Below, piece after piece: positions 20,626 through 32,810 of a stretch of DNA of 64,000 bases. The DNA is from Rhipicephalus microplus. Its lineage: Eukaryota > Arthropoda > Arachnida > Ixodida > Ixodidae. The stretch spans positions 68,474,456-68,538,455 of the forward strand of contig NC_134709.1 of assembly GCF_043290135.1 (NCBI RefSeq). The letters are read 5' to 3'. Positions within the stretch are counted from its first letter, which is position 1. The number at the start of each line of letters is the position of its first letter. Below the pieces are notes generated by a model. That model was not told the DNA's origin and did not search any database. It was given only the letters and a program-made list of their open reading frames with translations. The position numbers and the translations under genes were made by a program.

Positions 20626-21768
20626 CTTTGACTAGCACTGCATCACTGTGCTCTGTTCAATCCTTTCTTTCACGTTTCAAACGTGCTTCTTTTTTTTTTC
20701 TCTTTCAAAGCGCTTGGGTTTTGTTTTTTATTCTTTCTGTTTGATCTTTCTTTGGAGAAGAGGTCGTGCCTTTACCGAAACACTTTATCATCGTAACACT
20801 GTTTATGCCAAGATCTTAAAACGACCGCTCAAACCTAATTTAAAAGATTCAGATTCTGTAGTTTTGTCTTGCTTTTTTTTGTTGTGCTTGCATTTTTTTT
20901 TTCTTTTTTGCTAGAGCCTTGCAACACTGATTCATCTTACGCAATTTTCTGGTTTAGTATTTTTCTTTTATTTCTTTGTACGAAACTTTTCCTGTCCTAA
21001 TTGAGATGAAGTAGTTCCCGCTATACTCGCCGCAATCTTGAAAACGGATGCAACTCGCCGTATATCTATCTCCATTGCCTCCGTTTTATTTATGAATTTT
21101 TATTTGTGCTCTCGTGTTAGAACGAGCGAAGGCTGCGTACTTTTCAGCGTCTTGCATAAACATGCCGCATAGCGAGCGCGTTTATTACTGGTGTTTTTGT
21201 TTTCCCTAGTAACAAAGAAAAAAAAAGAATCACGTATTTTTTTTTTTCTCGTCGATTTTGCGAGGAAAAACGGAACTCTAAAACTGGTTGTAAATCGCGG
21301 GCTTTTTTTAAGCAAGCTTTCTCCGTCCGGGATAATTAGTTTTCGTTCTTTTTTCTAACGTCGGGTCATTCCTTATAGGATTAAGTATTCCTTCTCCAGA
21401 CCAATACAATTTCTCTTTCATAAAAAAATGTATGTGAGCTTACGCGATGCTTGCTCAGTTTATGAGGATGTTGCACTGAAACGCAGAACGTGTGCATTGT
21501 ACGATGTGCATGTACGAAGACAGAAAAGACCAGACAGGACTATGTTTGACTACCAGCAAGTGCGTTTATTTATGGTGTACAAATATGTGCACATTCTGGA
21601 AAAGGGAAAAAATGGGGGAGAGAGAGGAAGGGATATTCGCATCGCATATCAATTATAGTAGTTTCGTGTGACTATTCACTACACAGCGAAACATTACGAA
21701 AAAAAAGCACTTATCGCCAAACGAAGCTGTTTGCCACATCGCCAATATTGGTCACTTGTCTTCCACGA
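20626..21768. other. T-rich intron, nothing recognised
   Basis: Many T tracts; no domain-bearing frame or known repeat. Confidence 0.35.
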
Positions 21769-21775
21769 AATTCTA

Positions 21776-21780
<5 letters not shown>

Positions 21781-21841
<61 letters not shown>

Positions 21842-21972
21842 ATGTGGGGTTTAACGTCCCAAAACCGCTATATGATTATGAGAGACGCCGTAGTGGAGGG
21901 CTCTGGAAATTTAGACCACCTGGGGTTCTTTAACGTGCACCCAAATCTGAGCACACGGGCCTACAACATTGG
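21781..21972 (-). mobile_element. Ruka SINE, 5' truncated, long (ATCA)n tail
   Basis: Only the 3' half of Ruka is present (ACGTCCCAAAACC to GCACACGGGCCTACAACAT), in minus orientation, with an unusually long tail of about 15 TGAT units at 21781-21840. A perfect 12-base target duplication AATTCTATTTGA flanks it (21769-21780 and 21973-21984), so it was inserted already truncated. Confidence 0.93.
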
Positions 21973-21984
21973 AATTCTATTTGA

Positions 21985-22680
21985 AGTCGTACAACGCTAC
22001 GAAAATACATCGCACGTACGCATTAACGTGTTATGCGTTCATTTTGTGAGTTTTGGCGCGTTATTTAGAGTTTTATCAACTCTTTTGCCTTGCTTGAGAA
22101 GTACATATGTTGAATTAAAATGTAGTGGGGTGGAATACCACGTGAAAAAAAGAATATTATAAGAATAAATTAAAATGTCCTGCCTGCACGCACCTATGTA
22201 CCGCACGAGAAAATTATAAATGAGATAAAAGAACAAAATGTAATAAAATTATCGTCAAGGAAGCCCTCTTTGATCTTTCTTGTCTTCGTTTAGTCGCGCT
22301 GTTCTCTACTGCGAATGTGTACCAAAAAAGTCAAGTTGCCTTGATTTTATGGTTCCTTTATTTTTTGAAAATCATGCAGTTTTCATGGTTACCGCTCGTC
22401 AGTATTCCTCCCTCCACACCGTAGCACCTTAAAGGTGTCTTGTGTTTTTTTTTCGTCAATCCTACAATACCTGGTACTACTAGCACGTGTTTGCTTTCCC
22501 TGGGCAATTTGCTGTTCCCGCTGTTCACCACTGGTTCAATTAATCTAGTTCACTAGCGATAAATGGCACGAAAGTAAATAAACAGTCTCCGTCAGCACCA
22601 ATTTGCGGTGAAAAAAAAAAAGTAACATATATGCAATTATTATAACCAGCAATGTTTCCTGTTCTGAGTGGTGAACGGAT
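21985..22680. other. Intron, nothing recognised
   Basis: AT-rich; no gene or repeat recognised. Confidence 0.35.
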
Positions 22681-22695
22681 AAGAGGAGTCTGGGG

Positions 22696-22943
22696 CCCCG
22701 CCGCGGTGGTCTAGTGGCTAAGGTACTCGGCTGCTGACCCGCAGGTCGCGGGTTCGATTCCCGGCTGCGGCGGCTGCATTTCCGATGGAGGCGGAAATGT
22801 TGTAGGCCCGTGTGCTCAGGTTTGGGTGCACGTTAAAGAACCCCAGGTGGTCAAAATTTCCGGAGCCCTCCACTACGGCGTCTCTCATAATCAAATGGTG
22901 GTTTTGGGACGTTAAACCCCACAAATCAATCAATCAACCAATA
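22696..22943 (+). mobile_element. Ruka tRNA-derived SINE, full length
   Basis: The best preserved copy: intact boxes (GTGGTCTAGTGGCTAAGG and GGTTCGATTCC), full body and an AATCAATCAACCAATA tail. A perfect 15-base target duplication AAGAGGAGTCTGGGG flanks it at 22681-22695 and 22944-22958. It is probably the youngest copy in the window. Confidence 0.96.
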
Positions 22944-23129
22944 AAGAGGAGTCTGGGGTGTGGTCGTCTGTACTAAGCTACGCATGAGTGCATCTGATAC
23001 ACATAATTCTTAAGCGACTTACTTATCTTAGGCACACAGTACCGGTGACCTGTTCCTCTAATTTCTGAGGTTCTTAGGGCCCAAGCTTCTTAAGACGTGG
23101 GTCGTGCGTCTGCTGTATGTAGTAGCCAT

Positions 23130-23443
23130 TTTTACTCCTCAGAATGTCCGCTGAATGGCGGTACTTGTATATGATTAAAAGATAGGAGATGAAGAGACTT
23201 AGAGTGTTCACTAGAAGGACGGATGGACAGAAGGACAAACAGATGGACATGTGGACAGGTGGATGGCCAGACAAACAGAGAGACGACTGGCGGACGGACG
23301 AATGGATGGACACGCATACATACAGACAAACAGACGGACGGATGTGGCCAGTGGATCATTCACGGTTTGCCGATAAAACCCTTCGAAGCTTCGCCCCACT
23401 CATCATCATTCACTCCGTGGATGTGCTGTGATTTTTTATCTAG
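23130..23443 (+). repeat. Composite GGAY-minisatellite element, copy A
   Basis: Three-part structure shared with 32811-33223 and 54465-54740: a left flank (AGAATGTCCGCTGAATGGCGG, a TATATGAT word, and GTGTTCACTAGA), an internal degenerate array of GGAC/GGAT units (23215-23345), and a right flank (CTTCGCCCCACTCATCATC, ATTCACTCCGTGGAT, GCTGTGATTTTTT). The flanks are conserved and the array differs in length and sequence. No coding capacity. Confidence 0.75.
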
Positions 23444-25930
23444 TGAAATCCCACCACTCTGTGTTACGGCGTAAGGAATTCAGAGAGATACGAACTGTGA
23501 GGGCTCAAACAAGGTGCGCCTCGCAAAGGCGGCGCTAAGTGGCTACAACCGCTCGTATGCAGTCGTAATACCCGCATTGTCCGGATACCGAGCATTCCTG
23601 ATCACCTCTGCTCACTTCCATTCCCCGCGGTAAATGCGTTGCCTATAACGACGGCGTCTCTTTCATCTCCCGAACACACACATACGCACGCCGTGTCCGG
23701 CATTTCCTTTTTCTCCTTTTCCACCGCGGCACTTCGCTTTCCCATCTAGGTGACCGTTACGCCGCCCAACGTATCCCCTATACACCGAGTAGACCCGCTT
23801 GGCTGGCCCCTCATTGCCGGACAGCCGAATATAGCGCCCATCCGGGCACCCGCACATAACAGAGAATGCAGTACACGAGCAAGCTCGCTCTTCTGAAAGG
23901 CCTTACTGTTTTAGTACACACTATAGGCGGTGCGGGCCGAACAGATAGATAGACTTGCGCGTTTGGCGGCATCAGCTACCAGGCGGCGCTCGCTAACAGG
24001 ATGAGTCGTACGGTACCGTTCCCTCTTTGACCCCTCCAGCTGGGTGTCTTACGCGCTCCATATCTTCGTTTTGCTTTCTCTCAGTGATAGAGGAGTCGCT
24101 TGATCTGTCCGAGTGCGATGGCATACAACACCGTTGCTCGTTGTTCCCTCCGTACGCGGAGGCTCGCGCCTCTTCTGTTACGGCTCGCCCAACCCTTTCT
24201 CGGCTCGTGTCTTTCATTCGCTCTGGTGTCTCCCGCTTCTCAGGCAGCTGTGCAGAAGGCCATCCTTTATTGCAGTCGTCGGTCGAGTGCACCCGTTTCT
24301 GCTACAACGCCCCTTCTTTCTTCTGGGCTGTGCCTCTTCGGCCATCCCCCCCAAAAAACACTAGTCAGCTGTGCCATCGGCAACAGCCTGTCATGACCCT
24401 TATGTTCGTGCTAAAACTGTGTGCTCCCTTTATTAGCGAGTCCCATACATTCTGAGTGCTGATTACTAATGGGAGGACTACGCAACTAAGCATTTCTCTA
24501 CCCTCCTCACTCTAATAAGCCTTAACTTACCTGACATGTAAGTTGTTTGTATTAGTGGCGAGATAGCTTGGATATTTCATTTTTTTCTTTCTTATTTCAT
24601 TTTTAAATGTTCTCTCTCTCTTTCTCTCTTCTGAAATATTTTAATCTTATTTTCCATCAACATGCAGAGTGACATGCCTGCGAGTATGTAAGTGCCGGCA
24701 AGTATCTGTTTTTCTTTTTTTTTTTGCAAACAATTAGTACTTTTCTCTAACCATTTCCTGACTATTTTGCTGTTTTTATACAACACGGCGACAGCAATAC
24801 TGACCATTGTCGTGAGTTTTGTGCACCGAAATTTCAAATATAGTAGTTATCTCTTTCCTCTTTCACGTGGTATGACCAATACACCCATGATTTTGCGTTC
24901 CCGAGGCGTAAATTCAATCTAGCGCGCATTACCTGACTCTCAGAACGAGTATTTTCCTTCCACCTCTCTTGCTTTCATGACGTCATCGCTTTACCTTCGC
25001 TATCCCGGCGGATGCCACTGAGCCTTTCTATCCCGTTCACTTTTCCCTGACTCATCTTGCATTCCCTCTTCCTTTCACGTCGCCATCGCTCGCTAACAGA
25101 CCAGGGCTAAAGGAGTGGTTCCTGCACTCACGCCTGTTTTCCATACTGTACCTCCTGAGAAAGCGCTCTTTATTTTGTTCTTTGTGCTGCCGATTTTCGC
25201 TCTCCCGCTCTTATCTCTCTTCACCTTTTTTATTCCTGTCCGCTCCCCAGGCGGTGCTTTTCCGCATTTATTGCGCCTCTCTGTTTCTGCATTTTTATTT
25301 CCTGCCGTTCCCAATTTGTCCCAGCTTCCTTTTTATCCCCTCGGTACTCCTTTCTCTTTCCCGAATCTTTTACGTTCTCCCGTGGCGCCATGATGCCGGC
25401 CCCCTGCTTCCGTCCGTACACTTTTTCCCCAATTTGTACCGACCCTAGCATCACTTGCCTCTCGCGCTTTCTTAACCTCCCTACATCCACTCTCCTCCCT
25501 AAGGTCCCTTCGTTTGGGTGTCCGACGAGGGAGGGAAGAAAAAAAGAAAAGGGAGGGAAGTGAGAGGTAAGTGCAGAGAAGGAGAGGTGATTCTTCCCGT
25601 GCACGCGTACATACCCCAACAAGGTGCCTTCACAGCGTTAGCGACCCTTACATACTCCGCTGTCCATCGACCTCCCTCTCTCCCCCCCCCCCTCCTTGGT
25701 ACGTATACTTTGCCTCAGAAACTTCATGCAGTGCGGCGAAACCTGCGCCGTGGCGTCAGTCGACGAGGAAGAAAAAAAGATTTGACACTGTCACCTGGGA
25801 CGGCACCGGGGTGGGCATGGAGTGTTAGAGCCCCCGCCCCCCAATTTCTGCCTGCCCCCCTGTTGCCCTCCAAGAAGGACTATATTCATAACACAATGGC
25901 CAAGTACCCCGCCTCTCTGCCCCCCCCCCC
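23444..25930. other. Intron, no gene recognised
   Basis: About 2.5 kb without recognisable domain or repeat. The frames at 24027-24455, 25230-25622 and 25518-25982 overlap in GC- or CT-rich DNA and look non-coding. A C run starts at 25683. Confidence 0.35.
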
Positions 25931-25999
25931 CCTATATGTGACTGATTCAATATATGTGACTGATGTCAATATATATGACTGATTTTGCCCCCCCCCCCC
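25920..25999. repeat. Triplicated TATATGTGACTGAT between C tracts
   Basis: Three units of about 18 bases (TATATGTGACTGATTCAA and variants) lie between a C13 run at 25921-25933 and a C12 run near 25987-25999. Confidence 0.7.
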
Positions 26000-26360
26000 G
26001 GAGTCGCAGCGCACCTTCCCTATTATGTCGATGTGGGGGGCTCACTTTGTACACCCTCCTCTCTTGAGTAACTAGGGGAAGAAGGCCGCACCCTTGCCCC
26101 CATTTCCCCACCCCGTGCTAGCGCCTATGCGGCCGCCTGTGACCAAAGAGCGATGTCATGCGGTGGCGCCTATATCGCGCAATATTATGTTTCGTAATCG
26201 TTTGGATGAGACGTCATCATGCCTCCACAACATTTTCGGAGACCTTTAACGTCATGACATGATCTTTTTTCATCATTGTTGTTGACAGCGACGGTCGATT
26301 GTCACGTTTGGAGGGGCATCTAAGACCTAGGGCATCTAAGTCTTAATACTTAAGCGAATA
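26000..26360. other. Nothing recognised
   Basis: C-rich sequence passing into average composition; no feature recognised. Confidence 0.35.
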
Positions 26361-26520
26361 TGGGCGACACAGTTAATTACATGTCGCTGTCCCTGCGAGA
26401 CTGTGTCGGCCTAATTCGCTGAAGTATTAAATAGGCTGTCGACACAGTCCTGACAATGTTAATATGTGGACACTGTCCTGACACTTTTCCGCAGAGACAG
26501 TGTCAGACAGTGTCGATATA
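26361..26520. repeat. Cluster of GACACTGTC-type inverted motifs
   Basis: Within 160 bases the words GACACAGT, ACTGTGTC, GACACAGTCCTGACA, GACACTGTCCTGACAC and two of GACAGTGTC occur. Each is near its own reverse complement, so many alternative hairpins are possible. Confidence 0.6.
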
Positions 26521-26879
26521 TTAAGGTGACATGGACCGTGTGTAGTGGTGCGCCAACTATTTAAAAATTAGTATTAAGCAGAGGCATAGCAGTGCGCGTG
26601 CATTCTTTTTTACGTTGTTGTTAGGGACCGTATATCCAACTATAAGACGACTATGCCTTGCATTTGACAACATCAGTGAAAATTTAGGGACCCCGACCCT
26701 TGCGTCATCTTCAACGGGACAATTATTCCGAAAGTTAATACGCTGTGGGGGCTCGGACTTCACATACACAAGGCTGGATCGGGAGCGGTCACCATACCGA
26801 GGCTCTAAAGAACTCTCTCGCAGCTCACGCACCTCGTCAAGAGGATCGCAAACCAATGCAGTGGGCTTAAAGAACACGA

Positions 26880-28195
26880 CACCCTACGAATAATGCAAGC
26901 TCTGCTCACCAGCCGCATCACGTACGGCACGCCATACCTCAGTTTTAAAACCGCGGAAATAGGAAAACATTTATATTACGATAAGAAAGGCAACGAAAGC
27001 CGCCTTGGGACTACCACTCATGGCTTCTACTTCACAACTTCTTAAGATGGGTGTCCACAACACGTGGCAAGAGCTCGCGGATTCTCACAAGAACAGCCAG
27101 CTGGAACGACTCAAACTCACGCCCACTGGGAGGTCGGTACTGCGGTATCTCAATTACAGCGAATCATACATTGCGGATGCAGACCGGAAAAAGCGCATCC
27201 CAGTGGACGTTTGAGAGTCCCTGTCCACCGCGCGTATCCCACGCAACATGCACGCCACATTCCACAAAGGAAGACGAAAGGCTAGAGCAGAAGCTGTTCA
27301 ACGAAAATCAAGCAAGACCCGGACGCCCGCTATTCAGACGCGGCCAAGTATCCCTTTATAAACGCGTATGCTATCAGCGTCGTAGACTCTCAAGGCCGGG
27401 AGTTAGCGTCGGCCACAGTCAAGGCTCGCAACTCAGGCGCAGCGGAAGAGGCGGCAATCGCTCTCGCCACCACCACATGTAAAGACGCCGCGGCGATCTT
27501 CACCGACTCGCAAGCCGCTTACCGGAATTATGCGAAGGGTCGCGTCTCAGCCGACGCAGTTAACATCCTGCAACGGCGAAGTTCTCCACTTCCATATACC
27601 TGCGTAATCTGGGTTCCTGGACATGACGGTCTACAGGGAAATGAAGCGGCTCACGCCGCTGCCCGCGAGCACGTCAGCTGGGCTGCCCTGCGACCAAAGG
27701 ATGCCCGATCCGTGGCTGCAGAGATGGAGGTAGTAGAAAACACCTACTCGTCGCTACTTCAACACTACAAACTGGAGCGACGGGTGTACCCTCCACACCA
27801 TTCAAAACTAACCAAAGAAGAGAGCGTGATCTCCAGACGCCTGCAAAGCAACACTTACGTACATGGCATATTAATGCACCACATCTACGTCACATGGATA
27901 CATGTGGCGGCTCTGCAGCGTATCGGACACCGTGGCACACTTGCTCCTGGAATGCCAGTGCCGTGCAAACCATGTCATGCAACTGGAGCGAGACCAAGCC
28001 CCAAAATAAACGACTAAATGGAAACGTGGGAGGCCAAGCTCGTCCTCGAAAACCTGGAAGACCAGAGACAACCCGTCACCAGGGCCAAGAGGGCAGTCGA
28101 AGCCAGAGGGTTCCTGGACTAGGAAACCCTCCCACGTTAGGGTGACACCGGGCCTCGCTCGGAACACTGTTATAAATAAACGTATATTTAATCTC
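26880..28195 (+). pseudogene. RNase H LINE, C-terminal half, decayed
   Basis: Relative of the LINE at 44884-46101. Starting near 27005 it reads VHNTWQELADSHKNSQLERL, which aligns with VINSYQELKEAHLLNQYTRL there. The RNase H domain follows at about 27370-27690: VVDSQGRELASATV, AEEAAIALATT (Glu), IFTDSQAAYRNY (Asp) and WVPGHDGLQGNEAAHAAARE, where the last catalytic Asp is a His. Stops and frameshifts cut it into several frames (27051-27482, 27712-28017). The 3' end near 28175 carries an ATAAATAAA signal. It is plus strand, not active, and older than the other copy. Confidence 0.8.
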
Positions 28196-29880
28196 TCTCT
28201 CCTTCAAGGTCTTTTTAGAGGGGGGGGGGGCGGGTATTTCGACATTTTGGGCATTAGTTTATTCGCAATAAGCGGTGTCATTTCAGACAACTCTCGCCCA
28301 ACACAGCTTGTTACTGTGGATTTGTAGCCGTGAAGAGCACATTCTTAAAATAGAAAAGGAAACAGATGGTAAGTTAAGGTGGAATAATAGTTTGACACAC
28401 CAGAATAACAAAGCAAGGAAACTATTCTCGCGAGGTTTCCTAAACCACTTACAAATGAACCCTCCATACTAAGTTCTGAGAGTTCCTGTGTGATCTTTAT
28501 GTGTACAGTGCCTGAATTAGAACATTTAGACGTGTCTGATTGATCACTTTCGCAAAATTTTCCTTGATGCTTGGTGCGATTAGCGGTAAAATTTCATTAT
28601 ACACTGTGTGTGATGTCGGTACTCTTTGTTGGCGTCACTCAGTCTGCTTAAATGAAAAGGCTTCATTGACGATTAGTATCGCGCAATAAGCAATTCTTCG
28701 TAGAGGGCGTAGCCGCGAATCTCGTTACCCGATTGGCCGACACCGATCCCGGCACCCTGCGCCACACTGCACTGAATTAGCGAGACTCGACAGTCTACGC
28801 GTACACCTCTCTTTCCGTACTGCGCGGGACGCGTAATTTCTTTTGTTGCGCTCTCCGGCGCGCGCACCTCGGTAGTATAGTAGTATATCTATGGTAGTAG
28901 TGAGTAGTAGTAGTAGCATCAGCAGCAGCGGTAGCCCGTGGCTCCTCACATTCGATCTCCGACGTCACTTCTCTCCTTCCTTCCTCCGCGTTATACTACA
29001 ACACACTTGGCCGACCCGGGGAGCACTTAAGTGCCGCGCTGCCGGAAAAGAAGGCTTCTGTGCAGCACAGCCTCTTCCGTTAAGCATAGCGGGAAACACA
29101 CACACACGTACGCACAACCCTGGCGTCCTTTCATCTCACGTACGATGGAGCCGCCGCCGGTAACTCCGGTGGCGCAGCGTGTCTCAGTCTTACGTTCGCG
29201 TTTGTTCTTTTTCGTGTTTTTCTCAACGTCGCCGGCTCCCGTTATACGCAAAGTTTTCTCCTCAGCTTCTTCCGGCGGCCGCAATTCGTGATGTACCCTT
29301 TTTATTATTCTTTTGTTTGATTTGTTTGTTTCTTTTTTTTTCTTCTTTCTTTTTTCTTTTTTTTTTCTTCGCGGAAAGTACTCCTTCCTCTGGTGGCGTC
29401 TTCTCAAGTGCAAGTTCCTGTCGCTCTCACTCAGCTCTTCGTTATGTTTTGAGGAAGTAAAAGAAGCAAAAAAAAAAGAGGAAGAAGAGGGAAGTGTGGA
29501 AGTGAAAGGGGATCCTGCATTTTTCAGCGAGGAGTCCCGGCAGTTACTACCCCCCCCCCTCCCCCGAACTCCCCTCAACCCTCTCTATCTGCTCCACTTC
29601 TAGCTCCGCTGGGTACACTCAAAAGCGTACAGCCTGAGGTCGCGCTAAAGAAGCTGGTTTATCCTTTATGTACACTTCGTTAAAGAAAAGAAAGCTGCAC
29701 AAACTTTTTTCTTCGAACCTGTTTTCTTTTTTTTTCATTTATTTTGCTGGGATCAATAGAAGTTTGATTGTAGTGCGTGTCACGTTTCATTGTGCGTGCT
29801 GTCGTTGGGTTGTTAGTGTTACGCTTGTTAAAGGGACTTCGGCATACGGCACTTATTGTTTGTTCTGCAGGTGTACCGAC
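28196..29880. other. Intron, nothing recognised
   Basis: A G11 tract lies near 28217, simple TAG/CAG-like repeats at 28880-28935, and CT-rich sequence from 29200 to 29600. The 183-codon minus frame at 29027-29578 is Lys/Arg/Glu-rich because of that composition; I do not call it a gene. Confidence 0.35.
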
Positions 29881-29979
29881 TTTCGCGACAGCGCCTGCTC
29901 TGACCTCAAAGTGACTCTAAAGAGCAACAATGGTTTGGTTGAGATTGACAAAGTGCATTCTGCCAATTCTAATGGCATG

Positions 29980-30270
29980 TGTTTCGCTATCACAACTTCG
30001 CTATTAGCGGACAAAATCACGGTTGATGTCTCGTTTTTAAAATTCGCGCCGAAATCTCCGTGCGCGACGTAAGCTGTTTCAAAATGTATTTTCGATATTT
30101 TTCTGAGGTGGGCTGGATAAAATTCTCTGAAACTCCGTACGCTAAGTCTACGGCACCCACAAATTACAATCTACTTCATCGTTATTGATTCGAAGCTACG
30201 CAAGAACCAGCAGACGCCTTCTAAATTTCTTACGTCGCGAAGTTTGGTGCGGAAATCTCAAAGTAAAGTC
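29980..30270 (+). repeat. Dispersed repeat, partner of 37950-38210
   Basis: Shares in order, in the opposite orientation, blocks with 38210-37950: TCGCGCCGAA.TCTCCG.GCG, TTCTGAAACT.CGTA.GCTAAGTCTA, and CGCGAAGTTTGGTGCGG.AATCTCAA. No protein is evident. The (CA)n at 30285-30306 follows it. Confidence 0.65.
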
Positions 30271-30447
30271 CCCCCCCCCCTCCTACACACACACACACAC
30301 ACACACATTTTCTCATCGCGTTTTCTCGCTTAGTAAGTGTCGTGTCGCGGTAAGAGTGGTGTTTTTGAGATTATGAAACTGTACTTTACTAATACGCGAA
30401 ACATCGTTTGTATCGCTTTACTAACTTTTTAACAAACTATCTGGTAA

Positions 30448-30583
30448 GATTTGGGCGCATTTCAAAGAACCCCAGGTGGTCAAAGTTTCCGGAGCCCTCC
30501 ACTACGGCGTCTCTCATAATCATATGGTGGTTTTGGGACGTTAAACCCCACATATAAATCAATCAATCAATCAATCAATCAAC
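30448..30583 (+). mobile_element. Ruka SINE, 5' truncated
   Basis: Only the 3' half is present, from GATTTGGGCGCATTTCAAAG to the (ATCA)n tail at 30556-30580. I could not find a clear target duplication. Confidence 0.9.
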
Positions 30584-32620
30584 CGGACGGCTTCATTCGT
30601 TACCGCGACTAGAAGGCCGACAATGCGGTGTGGTAAAGTATAGCCCACTTTTGACGGGAACAAGAGGACAAGGCCAAAAGTGCGCTACTTCACCCATATG
30701 GTACAGCGCTCGGTCACCAACTAGCCCAGCTCTCAAGCTTATCTAACCGATAATGTGACTGCATAAAAAATAGTGGCCACACTCACACTCCAAGAAAATT
30801 GGGGGAAAAAATCCACGCATCACCACGAAGTGAATGATAACGAATGGGCGAAGCTCTGGGTATCGTTCGGTTGAGTGAGCGTACGTTACCCGAGTGTTTC
30901 CCCGTGTAATGTAAACTGAGTGGTGTAAAGTGTATAATAACGAGAAATAATGGACAATTGTGCCAGGGAAAGTATAGGGGATGTTATTATCGATAATTGT
31001 AGAGTCAAGTGAGAAGAAACAAAGTGGACGAAAAGGTAACTTGGCACCGGTGGCAACTGGTATTTGCGCTGTGCAGATATGTGCCTAGTACGTAGTTTTT
31101 CAAATCTCTATATCATGCGTTATTTTTTTCTCTCTTCTGGTAGTGCGAGTAGAATATTTCTCTCTTCCTATATTACGTCTGGTGTCGTGTGGTTTATATA
31201 ATGGTGCACTACTTTCCTGGGTTTCTTACGACTAATCTCTCATGCCGTGCCTCTCATTCGGCCGTCAAATTTTATTTTATCAGGACTGTGCCAATGGCGC
31301 CCCCGTTGAATTTGCATTTTGTGTTTATAAATTAACGGCAGTGCCCTGAATAATTATCTCGGTGCACGTTTGAATCCAATGGGGAATTCCGAGACCGGCT
31401 CGCGGTTCAATTATGTTATCAATAACCGCAGCGGTGCCAGCATAAAATAGTGGCAGCTTCACGGGGCGCTGACGACCTACGGCTTATATGCAAATGAGCA
31501 ACGCGAGCTACGTGATAACAAGTGAAGAATAAAAAGAAAAAGACCGTGACAAACATTTCAAAAGACGTGAAGTGCACATAAAAATGCGCCTAAAAATTAA
31601 AGAAAACGAAGCATTACATTATATATAAACAAGATTCTCTAATAAGCTGTCACGCTTGGATTATGCGTATAAAGCAGCACGTTCTGCGCACGAAAAGTGT
31701 AATTTATAACTGAATATTTGATTTCTTGCTTTCATAAACGAGTTTTTTTTTTCGCATGACCGTTGGTTTTATTTTTCGTTTTTTATCCACATTTAATGTG
31801 AATAATTGCCGATGGGCAAACTCGTATTGTCGGAACTAACAGCCTAATATATCACTATATTTTGTGAAATGAAAAAAAAAATAAAAAGTTAAAGTACGCA
31901 TTAGCAGTTTTTGAGTTTCGCTGTTTCCTGGGGTGCAGATAAGCCTGTGATGTATGCTGGTCCTGACCAAGGGAATAAACATTTTCAAAGCGTTTTTTTT
32001 TTGTTGCTTATTTTGCTTTGAGAGTAGAAGCTCTTCCGCTTGCGTGCTCTCCGTCACGATATTGACTTTTCGGTGACCCGCTGTTTCGGCTCCGCGAATC
32101 GAGCGGTGGAGTATTAGAACGACAGCGGTGGGCAACAGATTGGGCTCAGGTACGTGGACGCGCAAGCGGTGTGCGGCTTCTTGAGGAGTAAGCATCGTGC
32201 AAGCCCGTTTATGTTATCTAGGGAACTACGCATATTTTTAGATGCTGAGCAGCTATATGAACGAGGCCTGTCCTCTGCCAGGCCGTAGCCGCTACTGACG
32301 ATGATGATGATTATGCTGATGACGATGAGAGATAAGCGCCTTACAAGTTACAGACCACACACTCTCTTTCTGACATCACGGCATAGAACATGCAAGATAC
32401 CCTGATGCACCGTGACGATGACGTTGGTGACGATGATTATCCATAACAACGACTATAGATTGTGCAGGAGAAGACGTCTCGGTATGCTCTCTGTACGATG
32501 CACTTCCTATGACTAGAAGCAACCAACAACCACCAGGGAAACGTGCTCAGACCTCGTCTTTGCCGACTTCAGGCTACATTTGACACCACAGAGTAGGGAC
32601 GGAAGCGCGGACGTAATGAT
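30584..32620. other. Intron, nothing recognised
   Basis: About 2 kb of AT-rich sequence. A TGATGA-rich stretch lies at 32296-32330. No gene-like frame was recognised. Confidence 0.35.
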
Positions 32621-32621
32621 G

Positions 32622-32680
32622 GACGATTCGCCCCACTCATCATCAATCACTCCGTGGATATATGCTGCGATTTTTTTAGG
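32622..32680 (+). repeat. Right end of a composite GGAY element, partial copy
   Basis: ATTCGCCCCACTCATCATC, ATCACTCCGTGGATAT and TGCTGCGATTTTTTT match the right flank of the composite element. The array and left flank are missing. A full copy starts 130 bases downstream. Confidence 0.7.
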
Positions 32681-32695
32681 GGCGTCCGTGATGAA

Positions 32696-32696
32696 T

Positions 32697-32769
<73 letters not shown>

Positions 32770-32778
32770 CAGCAGTAG
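32696..32778. repeat. (TAG)n microsatellite
   Basis: About 24 TAG units (GTA/AGT frame), then CAGCAG. It separates the partial and the full composite GGAY elements. Confidence 0.95.
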
Positions 32779-32810
32779 TCGCCGTCGTAGTAGGTAGCCA
32801 CCTCGAGCTC

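Noticed and set aside
24027..24455. 142-codon plus frame
   Set aside because: Overlaps other open frames on both strands, Ser/Pro/Phe-rich, no domain and no splice signals around it.
29027..29578. 183-codon Lys/Arg/Glu-rich minus frame
   Set aside because: Composition artefact of a T/C-rich plus strand; no domain or conservation hint.
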